DNA of 64,000 bases from Colius striatus. Taxonomy: Eukaryota; Chordata; Aves; Coliiformes; Coliidae. The first letter of the stretch is position 1; each line of letters starts with the position of its first letter. A program made the position numbers and the translations under genes. Where the stretch lies: positions 1,178,001 through 1,242,000 of the forward strand of contig NC_084776.1 in assembly GCF_028858725.1 (NCBI RefSeq), written 5' to 3'. Positions 32,301 through 64,000 of the stretch are shown piece after piece. The notes below the pieces were generated by a model. It searched no databases. It had not been told where the DNA came from and saw only the letters and a list, made by a program, of their open reading frames with translations.

Positions 32301-34278
32301 TCCCTGGAGCTGCAGCACCACGGGCTCAGCTGGGACTCACCAGAGCTGCTTTTCTCACTGCTGAAGCCGAAGCCTTGCAGGGAGCTGCAGGGGCTGGGGC
32401 TGGAGCCCATTCCTGGGGGAGACACGAGGCAGTTCAGTGGCAGCAGGGGCATCCAGGGTCACCCTCTCCTCCTTGCCAGCACAGGGCAGTGCCCAGGGCA
32501 GGGGGAGGAGCTGGGGCACAGGGAGCTCTCTCCGCTCCCCCTGGCAGCTTCTCCTTCACAGCAGTGCCCTGCAGGGCCTATGGCACCCTGTCCTCACCCC
32601 CCACCAGCCTCCCTGGCCAGTGGACCCTCTGCAGACCCATGGCTGCAGCTGGAGGGATCATCCTGGTGCTGCCTGGGGGGGTGACAGGGCTGGGGGAGTG
32701 TGCTCGTACCGGCAGGGGGCAGGGGCCGGGCTGGTGGCACGGTGGGATGAGGCAGTGGCACATCCGAGAAGAGAACGCTGGCCAAGTCCTGCCAGAGACA
32801 GGGAGTGTGGGCAGAGAGCTGAGGAGCACCCAGCACCCTGCCCAGGCCCCGAGGAGCGGGTCAGGGAGGCAGAGCTCCCCACTGCTGCTGGCACTCACCT
32901 GCGCGGCCGCACGCACCTTCTGGTTCAAGCTGTTGCCATGGAGGGGGTCTGGGGGCCCACTGAACACTGCAAGGCACGAGGTTGGGAGGGCTGGGGGATG
33001 CTCAGCTCCCAGGCAGGAGGTGGGATGGGGCAGAACCCCAGCCCTGGCCTGCGCTCAGCCTCCAGAGCAGCCTCTGCCACCCGCTGCTCACTGTCCTGGC
33101 CCAGCTGCCCCACTCCTCCCGCTACCTGCTGCCTCCCGGATGAAGCAGGCGTTCCTCTTCAGCTGCAGGACGAACTGTGGGGAGCCCTGTGTGCATGTGT
33201 GCAGCAGGATCTTCAGCACCTGTGGGTGTGGGGTTCAGGGTGAGAACCACAGGGTGGTGGGGGCTGGAAGGGCCCTGCAGAGCTGCTGCAGCCCCAGCCC
33301 CTGCTCCAGCAGCTTCCCCTGGCTCAGGGGCACAGGAACGTGTCCAGGTGGGGTTGGAAACCTCCTGAGCAGGAGCCTCCACACCCTCCCTGGGCAGCCT
33401 GGGCCAGGGCTCCCTCCCCTCAGCACCAAAGGACTTGCTCCTCCTGTGCCAGTGGAACTGTTTGTGTCCATTACCATTGTCAGAAAAGTGCTGCCCCATC
33501 CTCCTGACACCCCCCTTTAGGGACTTGTGTTGCTGAGGTCCCCCCTCAGCCTGCTGCAGGTTGAACAGCCCCAGGTCCCGCAGCCTTTCCTCCTCACACA
33601 GACGCCCCAGTCCCCTGAGCATCCTGGTAGCCCTGTGCTGGCCTCTCTCCAGCAGCTCCCTGCCTCTCCTCAAGTGGGGACACAGCGCACCAGATGAGGC
33701 CTGATTCTGGTTTCCAGAGCGGCAGCTGCCCCAACAGCCCCTGTAGCTCAGCTCCCATCACCCCGAGTGGCCCTGGAGCCCCCACCCCACCTTCAGCTTG
33801 ACGTGGCAGGAGCTGCTCTGCAGCCGGCTCAGCAGATACTCCAGCAGGCACTGGCTGCTGCCAGGCGACTCGTGGGAGATCTCTGCGGAGGGTGTCAAGG
33901 ATCCTGCTCCCCGCAGCTCGGCCACCTCCCCTCCCCGCAGCCCCCTCAAGGATACTGCCGATCTCCTCCAACAGGTACCCGGGGCAGGGCTGGTCGTCGT
34001 CCGCCGTTCCCCTCAGCAGCAGCGGCAGCTGCAGGGGGGCGAGAGGCGGTCAGAGGGGTCCCACAGCCCCCTGACCCACACCAAGGGGGGATCCCACGGC
34101 AAGGCCGAGGGGTCCCGGGTTCTGGCGGCGCGGGGGGTGGGAAGAGGCAGCGGTGAGGTGATGGGGAGGGGGGATAAAGACGTCGTGCCCCCCGCAGCTC
34201 CCCTCAACCTCCCTCTTCCCCCTTCCCCGCTCGTACCCGGCTCAGGAAACTCAACCGGTCTCTCAGCGGCGCCGCCAT
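29339..34278 (-). CDS. TEPSIN: Tepsin (ENTHD2), AP-4 coat accessory protein
   Basis: Tepsin is the epsin-like accessory protein of the AP-4 coat on trans-Golgi vesicles. Coding exons: 34237-34278, 33956-34028, 33791-33882, 33126-33219, 32899-32966, 32710-32788, 32341-32412, 31626-31832, 31360-31525, 30992-31105, 30316-30394, 30086-30220, 29339-29800. The total is 560 residues in one frame (human about 525). The first five exons form the ENTH-like domain (MAAPLRDRLSFLSR, TADDDQPCPGYL, ISHESPGSSQCLLEYLLSRL, GPPDPLHGNSL). A linker (LSTIQRAAEAVAQAV) follows, then the VHS-like domain in exons 30992-31105 to 30086-30220. The tail keeps both AP-4 appendage-binding motifs: LFAGMELV (29471-29494), the beta-4 binding type, and SAFAFLNL at the extreme C-terminus (29339-29365), the epsilon type. 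The start ATG at 34278 sits in GCGCCATGG-like context and matches mammals. Two CR1 copies sit in its introns. Confidence 0.97.
30428..30850 (-). mobile_element. CR1 LINE fragment in a TEPSIN intron
   Basis: On the plus strand the element starts with TCACAGAATGGTTTGGGTTG, the reverse complement of a CR1 3' end. It continues through CCTGGGCAGCCTGGCACAGG and CTCCTCTTCTCCAGACTATG, so it is on the minus strand, sense to TEPSIN. About 420 bases of the 3' region remain. Confidence 0.93.
33240..33725 (-). mobile_element. CR1 LINE fragment in a TEPSIN intron
   Basis: This is a longer copy of the CR1 type seen at 862, 35036, 41272 and 59568, on the minus strand. It continues into the internal segment with CCTGGTAGCCCTGTGCTGGC and GTGGGGACACAGCGCACCAG. 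About 485 bases remain. It is truncated at the 5' end and non-coding. Confidence 0.93.
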
Positions 34279-34548
34279 GACACTCCCGGCTCGGCCCTTC
34301 CCGCGAGGCTCCAACGGACCAATCAGAGCGCGGGTTTCATTTCCTCCAGCCAATCACCGCCGAGGAAAGGCGGAGATCTGCGCTTTCACCAATCAGAACG
34401 CGAGTTGTAGGGGGCGTGGCCTTTGCGTGATCAACCCCGAGGCAATCTCAACCAATCAACGACGAGGGGCTGGCTCGGCCAATGAGAAACGAGTGAGTGA
34501 GAGGCGGGCGGCCAATCAGCTTCGCTCCTTGAGGCGGTAGCGGTGGCA
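34279..34548. promoter_or_regulatory. Bidirectional TEPSIN/NDUFAF8 promoter with six CCAAT boxes
   Basis: Only 270 bases separate the divergent start codons. Plus-strand CCAAT boxes lie at 34319, 34350, 34389, 34452, 34479 and 34512 (first base), five of them in the strong NF-Y form CCAATCA/G. Spacings are 31, 39, 63, 27 and 33 bases. The region lies in a CpG island (about 34230-34870). No TATA box is present. Confidence 0.85.
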
Positions 34549-34945
34549 ATGTCTGGCCGCGGAGTGTGGCGGCGGGCGCGGGAGCGGCTGAGGCGGTTCC
34601 CCGCGGCGCTGTCGGGTTGCGGGGCTGAGGTGCGGGCACGGGGAAGGGCCGGGGCCTCGGGTGAAGCCGGGGGCTGTGGCCGGGGCGTACGCCCCGGCCC
34701 CAGCCCCCGGCTTCACCCTCGGCCTCCCCCGTTGTCCCCGCAGGCAACCGCGTACGGGCGCTGCGTGGCCTCGGCGGCGGCCGGCACGGCGGAGCTGCGG
34801 CGGGACGCGTGTTTGGAGGAGTTCTGGGCGTTGCGGGATTGCTTCGCTCGGCAGGTGCGTGCGGGAGGCGGTGGGGAGAGGGGGGATGGGGTTGGGTCAC
34901 GCTCTGAGCTGCGGGTCTTTGTAGGTGAAGGCGACGGTGAAATGA
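34549..34945 (+). CDS. NDUFAF8: NDUFAF8, mitochondrial complex I assembly factor (twin CX9C)
   Basis: NDUFAF8 (C17orf89) acts with NDUFAF5 in early complex I assembly in mitochondria. Exons 34549-34629, 34744-34854 and 34925-34945 (stop included) encode 70 residues (human about 74). It begins MSGRGVWRRARERLRRFP, an arginine-rich N-terminus. The two CX9C motifs that define the family are intact: CGAEATAYGRC across the exon 1/2 junction and CLEEFWALRDC in exon 2. The last exon encodes only VKATVK. The ATG at 34549 is the first in frame (the codon two before it is GTG). Introns are 114 and 70 bases, and the first contains a large palindrome. It is divergently paired with TEPSIN and convergent with SLC38A10. 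Confidence 0.96.
34659..34718. repeat. 60-bp near-perfect palindrome in NDUFAF8 intron 1
   Basis: Arms of 30 bases meet at a central GTAC (34687-34690) with a single mismatch (34677 against 34700). The left arm reads GGGTGAAGCCGGGGGCTGTG then GCCGGGGCGT. The right arm is its reverse complement apart from that base. It occupies over half of the 114-base intron and can form a cruciform in DNA or a 29-pair hairpin in RNA of either strand. Confidence 0.95.
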
Positions 34946-34969
34946 GACGAGATGGAGATGCTTCGGGAT

Positions 34970-34975
34970 AATAAA
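34970..34975 (+). terminator. NDUFAF8: NDUFAF8 polyadenylation signal
   Basis: AATAAA (in GATAATAAAAGC) begins 25 bases after the stop codon, so the 3' UTR is about 45 bases. Confidence 0.85.
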
Positions 34976-35035
34976 AGCTGTCGAATTCGAGGGGGGGTTT
35001 GTGTGTGAATCGGAGAGTGGAGGGGTATGGTGGGG

Positions 35036-35560
35036 TTTGGGTCCAGCCTGGAGTGGGAAGCCACAGAGTGGTGGGGGATGGGAGGGCACTGTGGAGCTGC
35101 TCCAATCCAACCCCCTGCTACAGCAGCTTCCCCTGGCTCAGGGGGCACAAGAATGTGCCCAGCTGGGGTTGGGAACCTCCTGAGAGGAGCCTCCACACCC
35201 TCCCCGGGCAGCCTGGGCCAGGGCTCCCTCCCCTCAGCACCAAAGGACTTGCTCCTACTGTGCCACTGGAACTGTTTGTGTCCGTTACCATTGTCAAAAA
35301 AGTGCTGCCCCATCCTCCTGACACCCCCCTTTAGGGACTTGTGTTGCTGAGGTCCCCCCTCAGCCCGTTTCAGTGGCACTTGCTGTGTCCCAGCCTGTGC
35401 CCGTCACCCCTTGTCCTGTCACTGGGCTCCACACAACACAGTGTCCCCCCATCCTGACACCCACCCTTTAGGGACTGATAGGATTGCTGAGATCCCCCTG
35501 AGCTCAGCCTTCTGCAGGTCCTGCAGCCTTTCCTCACGTTCCAGTCCCTTAATCACCATG
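35036..35560 (-). mobile_element. CR1 LINE fragment between convergent NDUFAF8 and SLC38A10
   Basis: This is a minus-strand copy of the same CR1 type as at 33240. It includes CCTCCCCGGGCAGCCTGG and CACCAAAGGACTTGCTCC, and runs about 520 bases. It fills most of the roughly 800 bases between the poly(A) signals of the two convergent genes. The remainder (35560-35789) shows no feature. Confidence 0.92.
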
Positions 35561-35789
35561 GAACCCGGTGGTGTGTCTCCAGGCCCTCACATGAGGACCG
35601 ATCACACTCCCCCCGAGCGTCCAGGAGACACAAATCTCAAAGAAACGGGCCACAAACCACCTCTTGTTCCTCAGCAGCACCAACCCTGTGGGTGCAGAGC
35701 AGGGCAGCTGCAGCCTCGGGGCTGAGGAAGGCTCAACCCTTCCCCCTCCGTTTAAAGAAGGAGAATTCAGATCCAAATGCTTCAGCTTA

Positions 35790-35795
35790 TTTAAT
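35790..35795 (-). terminator. SLC38A10: Probable SLC38A10 polyadenylation signal (ATTAAA)
   Basis: The minus strand reads ATTAAA (in GATAATTAAATAAGC), the commonest variant signal. No AATAAA was seen nearer the stop, so the 3' UTR would be about 1.8 kb (35775-37616). Confidence 0.55.
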
Positions 35796-37616
35796 TATCA
35801 GCTCAGTTTCCCCTCCACTGTCCCCCACACTGGGATGGGCAGACCCTGTCAGGCTGAGGTGAGGCAGCTCCTTCCAGCCCAGCTCAGGGGGTGCTACACT
35901 GTTCCCAGCTCCCAGAGAACATCGGGAGCATCTTTGGTCCTTTGTGTTCACCCACCCCCGGGCAGGTCTGACCCTGCAGGGCAGGAGCCCGACCTCCCCC
36001 TGCCCAGCACAGCTCAGGCTGGGCCCTGGCCAGCAGCAAAGGGCATGGCAGGGCACAGCCAGGTCCCTCTCACTTTGGAAAGGCTGGTTGGTGCTGCAGG
36101 GGACACAGCTCGGGGTCATCTTCCCCAGCACAGCCCCAGGGACGTGCTGCAGGCTCTGCCCTCGCAGCCCCTGGCTCCTGGCTGTGTCACTTGTGCGTGG
36201 AGCAGCTCGTGGGGCAATCCTGAGGGTTGAGGCCACGGAGACACGGGCGGGTGGCTCTCCTGAAGAAATGCTTGGGCCCGTGGCTGTTGCCCTGTGGCTC
36301 TGAGTCACTTTAACGAGCAATGGAGGCGACATCCAACGAGAGGCAGAGGGCAGGCGGCAGCAGAGTTCCTGAGGGCCCCGAGCCAGAGGCTGAACACGGG
36401 TCCCAGTCCTGGCTGGTGACACAGGGCGAGTTCACCAAAGACACTTAAGAGAGACAGGTACAAAAACCAGCACAGTGATGAGGTCTGTAGGCTCCAGGCT
36501 GGGAAGTCTCAGCCCTTCTAGCGAGAGCTTTGGGATTCAGTTTCCTACATTCGCAAGTCAGGATGTAAAAACAGAACAAGAAGAAACAAAACCCCACCCC
36601 AAAGGGATGAATCACCGTCTGAGAGCCTGGGAAGAACCAGGGCTCTCGTGGCAGCTCTTCCTTGCTCGTAAAATCCACTTCCAGGGGCGGGGAGCTGGCA
36701 TCCAGGGATATAAAACAGCACAGAGGGGGCCGGGGAGGACACACAGGACAAACGGGCTCCTCCGTGACACAGAGGGAAGAGGTAGGTGCGCTTGGGCCGA
36801 GCCCCCGAGCCAGCCCCGTTCAGCCACATCCTTTGCTCCCAAATTAGTCATCTCTGGTGGAAAAACGAAGCTGTTTTGGGAAGGGGTGTGAGAGGTGAGC
36901 CCGCAGCCCCCGGGCTGAGCGTCGTAATGCACTTGGGGCAGGAGGAGCGCAGCGAGCGGAGCACAGCCCCGCGCTGCTGCCACACAGCTCCCTGGGAGAG
37001 CAGGCAGCACAACAGCAGCGCTGTGCCCGTTTAAGGCAGCTACTAACCTAAACCACAGCTATCTCCTAAACATGCAAGACTCCCACTTTGGGAGAGACAC
37101 CAAAGCAATTGGCTAAGCTGGTCCTCAGCTCACCCCTGGATGCTCCTGCAGAGGGAAGCCTGTCCCGAGCTGTCCGGCCCCCGGTTCCCCTCACCTCTGT
37201 CCCACAGCCCCGGGGGCTGGGGCACAGGAAGCCAAGGGCAGAGCCTGGGGAAGGCTTCCCCAGCAGGAGGGGAGCCTGGGGGAGGACACCTCAGACCTGG
37301 AGTGGAGAGGCGGATGGAGAAGGCAATTCGATACGAACGAGATGTTGAGAAGAAAGCCGTAAGGGCAGGGGCCTGGGGCCGAGGGCAACCCCTGAAAGCT
37401 GGAGCACAGCGGGAGCTTCGCCTTCGTGGTCACCAGCTCCACAGGCACAGGCAGGGAGGTGGCTGCAGCCCACGGAGCCCCGGCCGGCGCCCACAGTTCA
37501 GGGAGGCTCTGTGAGCCTGAGCCCTGCACCCGGCCAGACACAGCCGCTGAACTCGACCCGTCCCTGCAGAGCTCCGCAGCCCAGCGCCCGCAGCCGCCGC
37601 GGAGAGCCGCCCCTGC
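35796..37616 (-). other. SLC38A10: SLC38A10 3' untranslated region (inferred)
   Basis: About 1.8 kb of sequence lies between the SLC38A10 stop codon and the probable poly(A) signal. No second gene, hairpin or mobile element was recognised. The composition is more balanced than the neighbouring introns, as expected for a 3' UTR. Confidence 0.6.
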
Positions 37617-63281
<25,665 letters not shown>

Positions 63282-64000
63282 CTGCAGAGACAACAAAACA
63301 CACACGGCTTAGGGGGCTGGAGCAAGGTCTCAAGGCCGACACCCTACATGCAGCCACAGCAGCTGAAGCTTCCTTAAGGGCCTTTCTGCACCCTCTGTTC
63401 ACAGAGGCAAGTCCAGAAGAGGAGTTTCACCAGGAACAGCCTAAAGGGACTTTAACCCTTGCGCAGCCGCTGGCTCGCGTGCGGAGGCAGAGCAGCCCCG
63501 GCACGCCTCGCCCCACCACACAGCCGCCCTCTAACGCCCTCTAACGCCCTCCCGGCAAGTCAGAGCGGGGACAAGCCCCAGATTTTGCTCATCCACACTG
63601 AAAACCTGTCTGGCAACCAGCAGCAAAGTGGAGCTTCTGTGTGGAGGGGCCCAGCAGGCTGCGAGCTGGCTCTGGCGGTGGCGGGAGCAGCGAGTGCATC
63701 GCTGCTGGAGTGGAACAGGGGCATCACGCTCCGACCCTCGGCACGGCCACCCCCTCTGCACTCCAGCCTGGCAAAGTCCAAAGCCAAGAACCTCCCTCCA
63801 CACCGAAGCTTTCACCAAATCTAACAACTTTCCTGTAGTGTCCAGCAGGTTCCCAAAGCCCCTTGGGCTCATTCCTGTGTGACCTGATTTACATGGTCCT
63901 GCTTTAGGAGGGGGTTGGACTAGAGGAGCTCTAAAGGTCCCTTTCAACCCCTTCCATTCTACAATTGAATGATTCTGGGATTCTAGTGCCTTGGCAAGAG
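63282..64000 (-). other. SLC38A10: SLC38A10 intron at right edge with a CR1 3' end
   Basis: I find no exon matching the expected upstream SLC38A10 segment (start to about residue 88) in this stretch, so the 5' exons lie beyond the window. A 12-base duplication (CTAACGCCCTCT) occurs near 63528-63550. Confidence 0.6.
63855..63988 (+). mobile_element. CR1 LINE 3' end
   Basis: The plus strand reads GAGGGGGTTGGACTAGAGGA, then AAGGTCCCTTTCAACCCC and CCATTCTACAATTGAATGAT, then TCTGGGATTCTAG. This is the standard CR1 3' terminus, including the short ATTCTG-type terminal repeats. The left boundary is approximate. Confidence 0.9.

Overview
This window is vertebrate nuclear DNA, almost certainly from a bird. 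It holds intron-rich genes, a very GC-rich background with CpG islands and GC-rich minisatellites, short introns, and at least nine truncated CR1 retrotransposon copies, which is the usual repeat content of an avian microchromosome. The gene order AATK, CEP131, TEPSIN, NDUFAF8, SLC38A10, with only NDUFAF8 on the plus strand, is the order and orientation of human 17q25.3. From general knowledge that block corresponds to chicken chromosome 18. A passerine is plausible from the CR1 types but is not proven.

Layout. Positions 1-15606 (minus) carry the 5' two thirds of the AATK kinase-domain coding region. The gene runs off the left edge inside the kinase domain. One AATK intron holds mir-338 with its antisense partner mir-3065. 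A second, TATA-driven first exon lies at about 4.5 kb. Intron 1 is 10 kb and contains minisatellites, two CpG-rich blocks and an AT-rich block that looks conserved. Positions 16959-28110 (minus) are a complete CEP131 gene: I resolve 25 coding exons, 1068 residues, plus a likely non-coding first exon. Positions 28896-34278 (minus) are a complete TEPSIN gene: 13 coding exons, 560 residues. Positions 34549-34975 (plus) are a complete and very compact NDUFAF8: 3 exons, 70 residues, twin CX9C. TEPSIN and NDUFAF8 share a 270 bp bidirectional promoter with six CCAAT boxes. From 35790 to the right edge (minus) lies SLC38A10: 13 coding exons including the stop, about 1037 residues, with the first roughly 88 residues beyond the window.

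Exon boundaries were set by reading GT/AG sites and were cross-checked by reading phase. All CDS models close in frame from start to stop, or to the window edge.

The genes form a conserved neighbourhood, not a pathway. AATK is a neuronal membrane kinase that hosts a microRNA. CEP131 is a centriolar-satellite and cilium protein. Tepsin is the accessory protein of the AP-4 coat. NDUFAF8 is a complex I assembly factor. SLC38A10 is an amino-acid transporter with a long cytosolic tail. I see no retroviral gene, no CRISPR array and no new multi-gene system. The most interesting signals are regulatory or structural: the double-stranded mir-338/3065 locus, two candidate internal promoters (AATK and SLC38A10), a near-perfect 60 bp palindrome in NDUFAF8 intron 1, a minisatellite carrying a splice donor motif in each unit, and a CCAAT-box cluster.
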